Shown here piece by piece: positions 21,651 through 28,267 of a DNA stretch of 28,267 bases. Source of the DNA: Firmicutes bacterium CAG:110 (GTDB lineage Bacteria; Bacillota; Clostridia; Oscillospirales; Oscillospiraceae); contig HF988139.1 of NCBI GenBank assembly GCA_000434635.1, forward strand, positions 28,553 to 56,819. The letters run 5' to 3'. The notes under the pieces were generated by a model. The model was not told where the DNA came from, made no database searches, and saw only the letters and a program-made list of their open reading frames with translations. A program made the position numbers and the translations under genes. The stretch's first letter is position 1. Each line of letters begins with the position of its first letter.

Positions 21651-23372
21651 ATGCTGCAGACGCTCACCACGCCCAGAGGCGAAACGCTTTCCGGCACGCC
21701 ATGGCAGGTCTATCCCAGACCGCAGATGCGCCGGGATTCTTACATAAACCTGAACGGAGAATGGGATTTTGCCGTATCCCACGAGGAACCGGAAACATTT
21801 GATATGCGCATTCTGGTGCCCTTCTGCCCGGAGTCCCGGCCTTCCGGCATCGGGCGGCATTTTGAAGAAGGCGCGCCATTGTGGTATCGCCGCCGCTTTC
21901 TTCTGCCCGAGGGCTTCCGCCGGGAGCGGGTGCTGCTCCACATCGGCGCTGCCGACCAAATTGCAGAGGTGTTCGTGAACGGGCAGTACCTGTGCCGCCA
22001 CGAGGGCGGCTATGCCTCCTTCTGCGTGGACATCACCGAAGCGCTGGCGGAGGAAAACGAGCTGGTCATCCGCTGCACCGACGATCTCCACGATCAGGCT
22101 TTCCCCTACGGCAAGCAGGTGATGAACCGGGGCGGCATGTGGTACACCCCCGTGTCCGGTATCTGGCAGACGGTGTGGCTGGAAAGCGTGCCGGGCACTT
22201 ATATCGAGAATCTGAACATTGAAAATCACGGCGCGTCCGTGACGATCTCCACGGTTCCGCCACTGGAGGGTACAGTCAGCGTGGAGCAGCTGGGGCAGTT
22301 CCCGCTGGAACACGGGCAAGTGACCATCACCCCGGAAAATCCCCATTTCTGGTGCCCGGACGCCCCCTATCTTTACCATTTTACCCTGGAAACGGCGCAG
22401 GACAGGGTGGAATCCTACTTTGCCATCCGTTCCTTGGAAATCAAAAAGGTGGGCGAATATCCCCGCCTGTGCCTCAACGGCAAACCTTATTTTTTCCACG
22501 GTCTGCTGGATCAGGGCTACTGGCCGGAGGGGCTGCTCACCGCCCCCGCCCCGGAAAGCTATGCCGACGATATCCTCGCCATGAAGCGTCTCGGCTTCAA
22601 CACCCTGCGCAAGCACATCAAAGTCGAGCCGGAGGAATTCTACTATCAGTGCGACCGGCTGGGCATGATCGTCTGGCAGGACATGGTCAACAACGGCAGC
22701 TACCGCTATTTCCGGGACACCGTGCTTCCCACCGTCGGCATTCAGAAATGGAACGACCGGCGTCTTCACTGGGACGAACGAAGCCGGAATGCCTTCCGTC
22801 AGGGCGCAGCCGACGCGGTGAATCAGCTGAAAAATCACCCCTGCATCTGCTATTGGACGATCTTCAACGAGGGCTGGGGGCAGTTCGACAGCGACCGCGT
22901 CTGCGGATGGTTCCGCACGCTGGACGCTACCCGCTTCATCGACACCACCTCCGGCTGGTTCCGTGGAAAGAACACCGATGTGGACAGCCGCCACCAGTAT
23001 TTCGGAAAGCTGCGTCTGGAGGGCGACGGTCTTCGTCCGTTGGTGCTATCAGAGTTCGGCGGGAAAACATGGCGGGTCGAGGGGCACATTTTCAACCCCG
23101 ACAAAACCTACGGCTACGGTGCCTGCCCGACGAGAGAAGCTCTGAACGAAGCGGTAGCGGCGCTCTACCGGGAATCCATTGTCCCCGCCGTGGAAAAGGG
23201 TCTGTGCGCCGCCATCTACACCCAGGTCAGCGACGTGGAGGATGAGGTGAACGGCCTGATAACCTACGACCGTCGGGTGGTCAAGCTGGACGCGGACACC
23301 ATGCTGCCCATTTCCAGAGCGTTGCAAGACGCTATGGAAAAAACAGTTGCATCTTTTGGAAAAATGGGCTAA
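21651..23372 (+). CDS. Glycoside hydrolase family 2 (beta-galactosidase/beta-glucuronidase-like)
   Basis: The 573-residue protein has the GH2 order: an N-terminal jelly-roll sugar-binding domain (NLNGEWDF at 34-41, WYRRRF, VFVNGQYL.RHEGGY), a middle beta-sandwich (about 180-265), and a TIM barrel. The acid/base is Glu407 in IFNEGWG and the likely nucleophile Glu468 in LSEFGG. It lacks C-terminal extra domains, so it is shorter than LacZ. There is no signal peptide, so it acts on imported oligosaccharides. The family covers beta-galactosidases, glucuronidases and mannosidases; the exact sugar cannot be assigned. The ATG at 21651 is used because AGGAGG lies 6 bases upstream; the ATG at 21645 directly abuts that site. 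An arsR promoter overlaps its 3' end. Confidence 0.9.
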   Translation: MLQTLTTPRGETLSGTPWQVYPRPQMRRDSYINLNGEWDFAVSHEEPETFDMRILVPFCPESRPSGIGRHFEEGAPLWYRRRFLLPEGFRRERVLLHIGAADQIAEVFVNGQYLCRHEGGYASFCVDITEALAEENELVIRCTDDLHDQAFPYGKQVMNRGGMWYTPVSGIWQTVWLESVPGTYIENLNIENHGASVTISTVPPLEGTVSVEQLGQFPLEHGQVTITPENPHFWCPDAPYLYHFTLETAQDRVESYFAIRSLEIKKVGEYPRLCLNGKPYFFHGLLDQGYWPEGLLTAPAPESYADDILAMKRLGFNTLRKHIKVEPEEFYYQCDRLGMIVWQDMVNNGSYRYFRDTVLPTVGIQKWNDRRLHWDERSRNAFRQGAADAVNQLKNHPCICYWTIFNEGWGQFDSDRVCGWFRTLDATRFIDTTSGWFRGKNTDVDSRHQYFGKLRLEGDGLRPLVLSEFGGKTWRVEGHIFNPDKTYGYGACPTREALNEAVAALYRESIVPAVEKGLCAAIYTQVSDVEDEVNGLITYDRRVVKLDADTMLPISRALQDAMEKTVASFGKMG

Positions 23373-23375
23373 AAT
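23347..23375 (+). promoter_or_regulatory. Promoter of the ArsR-type regulator inside the GH2 3' end
   Basis: TTGCAT (23347-23352), 17 bases and TAAAAT (23370-23375), 25 bases before the ATG. It gives the regulator its own transcript. Confidence 0.6.
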
Positions 23376-23400
23376 AGACGGGATAAAAGGAGGGATCTGA

Positions 23401-23694
23401 ATGCAGTCAGTACCCGAAAAGGAAACCATGGACGCCATTGCGGAGCTATTCAAGGGCTTTGCCGATTCTACCCGGGTGCATATTCTGGCGCTTCTGTCCC
23501 GACAGGAGCTGTGCGTGACGGACATTGCGGAGACTGTGGACGTCAGCCAGAGCGCCATTTCCCACCAGCTTCGGATTCTGAAGCAAATGCACCTGATCAA
23601 ATTCCGCCGGGAGGGGAAGAACATCCTCTACTCTCTGGCTGACGACCATGTGAAGACCATTCTGCAAATGGGTCTGGAACACGTTCTGGAGTGA
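23401..23694 (+). CDS. ArsR/SmtB-family regulator with a complete alpha-5 metal site
   Basis: The 97-residue protein is a winged-helix dimeric repressor. The recognition helix region is VDVSQSAISHQLRILKQMHLI (46-66) and the wing is REGKNILYSL. The arsenic-type site is incomplete: ELCVTDIAE has one Cys (Cys38) where ArsR has ELCVCDL. The last helix carries Asp81, His83, His94 and Glu97, spaced exactly as the Zn/Co-sensing alpha-5 site of SmtB and CzrA (D-x-H, ten residues, H-x-x-E). Metal sensing is therefore likely, and the protein would leave its operator when it binds zinc or cobalt. AGGAGG precedes the ATG. It is monocistronic: its own promoter, then a terminator 8 bases after the stop. 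No metal pump or other usual target is adjacent. Confidence 0.9.
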   Translation: MQSVPEKETMDAIAELFKGFADSTRVHILALLSRQELCVTDIAETVDVSQSAISHQLRILKQMHLIKFRREGKNILYSLADDHVKTILQMGLEHVLE

Positions 23695-23702
23695 AGAAGA
23701 CT

Positions 23703-23735
23703 GAGGCAGCACTTTCATGTGCTGCCTCGATTTTT
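23703..23735 (+). terminator. Terminator between arsR-type gene and the convergent PfkB gene
   Basis: A perfect 10-bp stem GAGGCAGCAC/GTGCTGCCTC (23703-23712 with 23719-23728), loop TTTCAT, then GA and T5. It begins 8 bases after the arsR stop and may also serve the convergent gene. Confidence 0.9.
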
Positions 23736-24657
23736 ATACCTCGTAATATTCCATTCTCCCCGCGTACTCCCGGCAGAGCGATTCCATTTCCTCTTCCGCA
23801 GGGAAGCCGTTGGCCGCGCCGCTGACACGTATCTTTGCGGACGCAAAAACCTGCGCCCGTGCCAGCGCATCCAGCGGGCGGTATCCCCGCGCGAAATGAT
23901 GCAGGAAGCCGCTGAACAGGGCGTCCCCCGCGCCCACGGTGTTGACGATTTCCCCCACCTGCACGGCGGGCAGGGCGAAAATGCGGTTTTCCTCCCGGAG
24001 GTACATGGCCGCGCCCTCGGCTCCCCTGCCGAGAACGATAATACGGTTTCCGTAAGTGTCCCCCAGCGCCCGCAGAAAATCCCGGTAGTCTCCACGAATT
24101 CCCTCGTCGCTGAGGAACAGAATATCCGCACAGGACATGAATTCCCGGTTGAATTCGTCGTGGATGTCCGAAAGCACATGGACATCTGTGGCCACGGTTT
24201 TGCCCAGCGTCTTCGCCTGATGCAGCAGCGGGCGATTAAAATTGATGTTGCAGGCGGCCACCACGTCAGCGTCCCGGCAAATGTCCTCCGGGAAGTCGTA
24301 GGGCGTTTCCTGAATGTCCTTCAGGTCGCAGTAGATCTGCCGCTTCCCCTCGCCGTCATAAAGCACCACGGAGTTGGGCGTCTCCTTCAATCTGGGTTTG
24401 ACCCAGTCCGTTCCGATTCCCGCCGTGCAAAGCTGGCTCTGGATATATTCCGCCGGGAAGTCCCGCCCCGTCATGGTAAGCAGAGTCACGTCGTCCCCCA
24501 AGGTTTTCAGTGCTTTGGAAATGTTGTACGCCACGCCGGACACGGCGGTGTTCACCCCGAAAAAGGGGTAATCAATTGGGTAATAGTTCACCGGGAACTG
24601 CCGCACCCGCACGGTCGTCTCCGTGTTGATCAGCCCGGATACCAGAATGTTCGCCAT
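23734..24657 (-). CDS. PfkB-family carbohydrate kinase
   Basis: The 307-residue protein has the ribokinase/PfkB fold. The N-terminal GVNTAVSGVAYNISKALKTLG (34-54) matches signature 1, and the C-terminal NTVGAGDALFSGFL (239-252) matches signature 2, with catalytic Asp245 and the anion-hole GAG. It phosphorylates a sugar or nucleoside with ATP in the cytoplasm; the substrate cannot be deduced. The ATG at 24657 follows GGAGG by 5 bases; an ATG at 24669 overlaps the upstream stop and has that site inside its coding part, so it is not used. It is the second gene after the DUF554 protein, in the same operon. Confidence 0.9.
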   Translation of the reverse strand: MANILVSGLINTETTVRVRQFPVNYYPIDYPFFGVNTAVSGVAYNISKALKTLGDDVTLLTMTGRDFPAEYIQSQLCTAGIGTDWVKPRLKETPNSVVLYDGEGKRQIYCDLKDIQETPYDFPEDICRDADVVAACNINFNRPLLHQAKTLGKTVATDVHVLSDIHDEFNREFMSCADILFLSDEGIRGDYRDFLRALGDTYGNRIIVLGRGAEGAAMYLREENRIFALPAVQVGEIVNTVGAGDALFSGFLHHFARGYRPLDALARAQVFASAKIRVSGAANGFPAEEEMESLCREYAGRMEYYEV

Positions 24658-24668
24658 ATTTTCCTCCA

Positions 24669-25388
24669 TCAAACAGGCAGAAACGCCGCGGCCACCGCGA
24701 TCACAATGGCGGGCAGCAGATTCGCCACCTTCACTTTCTTCCCGAAAAGCAGATTGATGCCGACGCAGAAAATCAGCACATTTCCCACCAGCGACAGGTT
24801 CGCCAGCGCCCCTTCGGTCATGACCGGCCGCATCAGTCCCGCAAGCGCCGTCATGCTCCCTTGCAGCACCGCCACGGGAATTGCGGAAAATGCCGCGCCT
24901 TTTCCCATGGAGCTGCTCATCACCATTATGATGATCAGGTCCAGCACCGCTTTGGTTGCGAGGATGGAATAATCCCCGGTCAGTCCGTCCTGAATGGAGC
25001 CGACGATGGCCATTGCCCCGATGCAGACGGTCAGGGACGCGCTGACGAAGGCATTGACGAACATCTTGTCCTTGGCGTTCCCGGTTTTGACCTTCAGCCA
25101 CTGCCCCAGCCGCTCAAACGCGCCCTCAATGTTCAGCGCTTCCCCGATCACCGCGCCGATGGCAAGGCACCCGATGATCAGCATCGCACCGCTGCTGACG
25201 ATCTTTCCGTCCTGCACCGTGAGCATACCCTCCATGGCGCCGGAAATGGCGATAAACAGCGTGCCCACACCGCAGACCTTCATCAGCGTATCCTGCGCGC
25301 TCTGGCTCAGGACGCGTCCAAACAACGCCCCGCACACACCGCCTGCCAGAATCGCGGCGGTGTTGATGACCGTTCCAAGCCCAACCAT
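24669..25388 (-). CDS. DUF554 family membrane protein
   Basis: The 239-residue protein has about seven membrane spans and matches the DUF554 pattern: N-terminal GLGTVINTAAILAGGVCGALFG, ISGAMEG, and a C-terminal NLLFGKKVKVANLLPA. The molecular function is not established; it is presumed to be a transporter or channel. The ATG at 25388 follows GAGGG by 7 bases; the open frame extends about ten codons further but crosses toward the promoter without a ribosome site. The PfkB kinase starts 11 bases after its stop, with the ribosome site next to the stop, so both genes are expressed together. Cooperation (uptake followed by phosphorylation) is a guess. Confidence 0.87.
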   Translation of the reverse strand: MVGLGTVINTAAILAGGVCGALFGRVLSQSAQDTLMKVCGVGTLFIAISGAMEGMLTVQDGKIVSSGAMLIIGCLAIGAVIGEALNIEGAFERLGQWLKVKTGNAKDKMFVNAFVSASLTVCIGAMAIVGSIQDGLTGDYSILATKAVLDLIIIMVMSSSMGKGAAFSAIPVAVLQGSMTALAGLMRPVMTEGALANLSLVGNVLIFCVGINLLFGKKVKVANLLPAIVIAVAAAFLPV

Positions 25389-25418
25389 GTGCTTTCCCTC
25401 TTTTCCCGATTTGCCCAA

Positions 25419-25447
25419 ATTCTACTGCATTCTGCTGAAAATGTCAA
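25419..25447 (-). promoter_or_regulatory. Promoter of the DUF554-PfkB operon
   Basis: On the minus strand consensus TTGACA (25442-25447), 17 bases and TAGAAT (25419-25424). It is divergent from the glycosyltransferase promoter, the two -35 boxes being only 15 bases apart. Confidence 0.78.
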
Positions 25448-25462
25448 CCAGACGCCGGGATA

Positions 25463-25491
25463 TTGACTTTCCATCCGGGAAACAGTATACT
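25463..25491 (+). promoter_or_regulatory. Promoter of the family 2 glycosyltransferase gene
   Basis: TTGACT (25463-25468), 17 bases and TATACT (25486-25491) lie 18 bases before the ATG at 25510, giving a very short leader. Confidence 0.75.
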
Positions 25492-25509
25492 ATTTTTTGA
25501 GGTGATACT

Positions 25510-26610
25510 ATGACAGCATCGACGCTGAAAGGTGCGATCAAAGGCACCCTGAAAGGCATCCTGAACACAGCCGCGCCGGTTTTCAGCCGGAGATCCGCCA
25601 TGGATTCTTCCAGCGCACGGGAAACGCTGCTGCGCTTCTCCCCTCCCCCCACGGGAACCGCGGCCGCGGACAACCGGCTGCTGGAGCCGGAATGCGATTT
25701 GCAGATCGTGATCCCGGCCTATAACGTGGAAGCCTATCTTGCCCAGTGCATGGACTCCGTGCTGGCGCAGGAGACAAAGTATACGTACCGCGTCATTCTG
25801 GTGGACGACGGCGCGACCGACACCACCCCCGCGATCGCAGACACCTACTCCGACGACCCGCGGGTGACAGTCATTCACCAGCGGAACAAGGGACATTCCG
25901 GCGCGAGAAATACCGGGATTCTGGAAATTTTTGGCAAATACATTATGTTTGTTGATTCCGATGATTTTCTTCTGCCCGGTGCCATTGACGCCCTGTTGGA
26001 TACCGCATTTGCCCACGACTGCGATCTGGTGGAGGGCGGCGCATATTACGTGTATGACCATGGGAAAGCCATCATGCACCGCTACAAATCCGACCAAAAG
26101 ATATCCTCCCCTTACGCACTGCATGGACAACCTTGGGGAAAAGTTTACCGAGGCGCACTATTTGAACACCTCTGCTTCCCGGAGGGCTACTGGTACGAGG
26201 ACTCCCTGCTCTCCTACCTGATTTTCCCCAATGCCAAAAACGTCTGGGTCACAGGACATATGGCCTACGGCTACCGCATCAATCAGGCCGGCATTGTCAA
26301 GTCCTCCCACGGCAAGCCCAAGTCCGTGGACACCTACTGGATCACGGAGGAACTGATGGCAGAGCACGCCCAGGCGGGGCTTCCGGCAGACGGCGCCTAT
26401 TTCCGCTACATTCTGCTGCAAATCCGTCTGAACCAGCACCGCATCGCGGACCTTCCGGAAAACATTCAGGAGAGCGTGTTCGTTCTGACCTGTGACCTTT
26501 TCTGCAATACCTTCCCCGCCGACCTGGACGTTTCCGGAAATCGCACGCTGATAAAGGCTCTGCGAACCCGGGACTTTGGCATGTATAAAATGTGCTGCAA
26601 GCTTTTTTAG
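25510..26610 (+). CDS. Family 2 glycosyltransferase
   Basis: The 366-residue protein has a GT-A domain from about residue 64: IVIPAYNVEAYLAQCMDSVLAQ, VDDG (98-101), RNKGHSGARNTGI and the metal-binding VDSDDF (148-153). This is the usual set of inverting family 2 transferases that add sugars to surface glycans. The C-terminal part has WGKVYRGALFE and YEDSLLSY, typical of polysaccharide-type members. An N-terminal extension of about 60 residues begins with the repeated amphipathic KGAIKGTLKGIL, which may touch the membrane; no true membrane span exists. The ribosome site is GAGGTGAT. It stands alone behind its own promoter, with no polysaccharide cluster around it, so the acceptor is unknown. 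Confidence 0.9.
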   Translation: MTASTLKGAIKGTLKGILNTAAPVFSRRSAMDSSSARETLLRFSPPPTGTAAADNRLLEPECDLQIVIPAYNVEAYLAQCMDSVLAQETKYTYRVILVDDGATDTTPAIADTYSDDPRVTVIHQRNKGHSGARNTGILEIFGKYIMFVDSDDFLLPGAIDALLDTAFAHDCDLVEGGAYYVYDHGKAIMHRYKSDQKISSPYALHGQPWGKVYRGALFEHLCFPEGYWYEDSLLSYLIFPNAKNVWVTGHMAYGYRINQAGIVKSSHGKPKSVDTYWITEELMAEHAQAGLPADGAYFRYILLQIRLNQHRIADLPENIQESVFVLTCDLFCNTFPADLDVSGNRTLIKALRTRDFGMYKMCCKLF

Positions 26611-26690
26611 AAGCAGATGAAAGCCGGCAATCAATGTTCCCGAAAAAGGATTTTAGCCCCCTATCAATCATGTAAGGAGACAAGGACACT

Positions 26691-28267
26691 ATGGAAAATT
26701 ACAAATTCTCAACACTGGAATACAAGCGCCCCGATCTGGAAGCGCACCGCACACAGCTCGCCCAATGGAAAGCCGCAGTCGGGCAGGCGGAGAGCTACGA
26801 AGCCCTGCGCAGCCTGATTTTTGAGATCGACCACGAGAGCTGCGAACTGTTCACCCAGTATTCCATCGCGCACATCCGCCACACGCTGGACACGCGGGAT
26901 GAATTTTATGAAGCGGAGATCAATTATTTGCAGGACACACTGCCCACGCTCAGCGGCGATGAGGTGGCGCTCAGCGAAGCAATCGCGGCCAGCCCCTTCC
27001 GGGCGGACATCGAGCGGGAATTCGGCAAGCAATACTTTGTCTCCATGGACTTGCAGAAGAAGCTGTTCTGTGAAGCCAACATCCCGCTGCGTCAGCAGGA
27101 GAGCCGCCTGACCAACGAATATCAGAAGATCATGGCCACCGCCGAGATCTCCTTCGACGGCAAGACTCTGAATCTTTATGGCGTCCAGAAATACTTCGAG
27201 CATCCCGACCGCACGGTGCGTGCCGCCGCCGTCAAGGCGTACTCCAAGTTCTACGAGGACAACGAGCCGCGTCTGGAGGAGATCTGGAGCGAACTCATCC
27301 GCATCCGCAACCAGATGGGCAAAAATCTGGGCTATGAAAACTACATTCCCGTGGGCTATCTGGAGCAGGGACGCACGGACTACGGCGAAAAGGAAGTCGC
27401 GTCCTTCCGGGAGCAGGTGCGCACATTCCTCGTGCCGCTGTGCCAGAAGCTCTATGACGCGCAGGCAAAGCGCCTCGGCATCGACCATGTCATGTGGTAC
27501 GACGAGAAGATGGTCTTCCCGGACGGCAACGCCGAGCCTGCGGGCGACGACGCCTTCATGGTCAGGACCGCCCAGAAGATGTACCACGAGATCAGCCCGG
27601 AAACCGGCGAATTCATCGACTTCATGATCGACCACGAGCTGATGGACCTGCAGAACAAACCGGGCAAGGCCTCCACGGGCTACATGACGAGCCTGCCCAG
27701 CCTGAAAGCTCCCTTCGTGTTCTCCTGCTTCAACCACACGATTTTCGACATGCAGGTGCTGACCCACGAGCTTGGTCACGCCTTCGCGGGCTACATGGCC
27801 ATGCGCAGCCAGCCGATCGCAGACTTTTACAGTGAATCCACCGACATCGCGGAGATCCACTCCATGTCCATGGAGCAGTTCGCCTACCCCTATGCCGAGT
27901 GGTTCTTCGGCAATCAGGCGGACAAGTTCCGCTTCGCCCATTTGCAGGAGGCGCTGACCTTCGTCCCCTTCGGCGTGGCCGTGGACGAGTTCCAGCACAT
28001 CTGCTATGCCCATCCCGAGATGACGCCCAAGGAGCGGACATATCAGTGGCACCTGCTGGAAGAAAAATATATGCCATGGCGGCGCTACGAGGACGACGCT
28101 TTCATGGAGCGGGGCGGCTACTGGTATCACAAGCTGCACATCTACCTCTACCCCTTCTACTATATCAACTACACCCTCACCACCATGGGCGCGATGGAGT
28201 TCAAGAAGAAGTACGCCGAGAACAGGGACGCGGCGTGGCAGGACTATCTCAAGCTCTGCAAGACCGG
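26691..28267 (+). CDS. M3 family oligoendopeptidase (3' end beyond window)
   Basis: The reading frame stays open from the ATG at 26691 to the window edge, giving 525 codons of a family usually about 560-600 residues long. It is a zinc oligopeptidase of the PepF/M3 type: THELGHAFAGY contains HExxH (His359, Glu360, His363), and Glu388 in DIAEIHS sits 29 residues after the first His, as the third zinc ligand does in this family. The C-terminal GGYWYHKLHIYLYPFYYINYTL is also typical of the PepF branch. These cytoplasmic enzymes cut short peptides. AAGGAG and AAGGA lie 11 and 5 bases upstream. It follows the glycosyltransferase by 80 bases with no terminator or clear promoter seen. Confidence 0.93.
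   Translation, partial: MENYKFSTLEYKRPDLEAHRTQLAQWKAAVGQAESYEALRSLIFEIDHESCELFTQYSIAHIRHTLDTRDEFYEAEINYLQDTLPTLSGDEVALSEAIAASPFRADIEREFGKQYFVSMDLQKKLFCEANIPLRQQESRLTNEYQKIMATAEISFDGKTLNLYGVQKYFEHPDRTVRAAAVKAYSKFYEDNEPRLEEIWSELIRIRNQMGKNLGYENYIPVGYLEQGRTDYGEKEVASFREQVRTFLVPLCQKLYDAQAKRLGIDHVMWYDEKMVFPDGNAEPAGDDAFMVRTAQKMYHEISPETGEFIDFMIDHELMDLQNKPGKASTGYMTSLPSLKAPFVFSCFNHTIFDMQVLTHELGHAFAGYMAMRSQPIADFYSESTDIAEIHSMSMEQFAYPYAEWFFGNQADKFRFAHLQEALTFVPFGVAVDEFQHICYAHPEMTPKERTYQWHLLEEKYMPWRRYEDDAFMERGGYWYHKLHIYLYPFYYINYTLTTMGAMEFKKKYAENRDAAWQDYLKLCKT

Overview
The window reads as chromosomal DNA of a Gram-positive anaerobe of the Bacillota, most likely a gut Clostridia member of the Oscillospirales type. 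The reasons are a GC-rich composition, strong AGGAGG ribosome binding sites before nearly every gene, sigma-A-like promoters with 17-base spacers, T-tailed hairpin terminators, a GHKL/LytTR two-component pair, a clostridial-type ECF sigma/anti-sigma pair and an M3 oligopeptidase. This placement is inference. I see no rRNA, tRNA, CRISPR array, transposase or phage gene. There are 23 protein genes, the last one cut by the window edge.

Layout. (1) 1-4440, sugar use: a divergent NagB-like deaminase/isomerase and a Gfo/Idh/MocA oxidoreductase on the minus strand, divergent from an aldose 1-epimerase-like gene and an MFS transporter on the plus strand, closed by a perfect terminator. (2) 4441-8722, envelope sensing: a perfect palindrome and strong promoter ahead of an unknown secreted protein, then an ECF sigma factor overlapping a membrane protein whose outer part holds two copies of a domain with a calcium-loop-like DxNxDG motif. 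A structured inverted-repeat element follows. (3) 8722-11330: glycerol kinase and an unknown partner gene behind a leader that contains a terminator-like hairpin. (4) 11401-16800: a LytTR response regulator, a GHKL kinase with no sensor domain, an unusual run of five hairpins, a LytTR-type direct repeat, and a two-gene heterodimeric ABC exporter. (5) 16816-21465: a tightly packed four-gene envelope operon (GT2-GtrA fusion, phosphodiester glycosidase, membrane protein with an InlB-like repeat, PAP2 phosphatase). (6) 21536-28267: a GH2 glycosidase, an orphan ArsR regulator with a SmtB/CzrA-type alpha-5 metal site, a PfkB kinase and a DUF554 membrane protein, a family 2 glycosyltransferase, and a partial M3 oligoendopeptidase.

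The strongest candidates for new biology are the region 4 circuit (sensor-less kinase, LytTR box and exporter), the sigma/anti-sigma pair with its duplicated sensor domain, the glpK leader hairpin, and the four-gene envelope operon. Several promoters in the window share an unusual TTGCAA -35 box.
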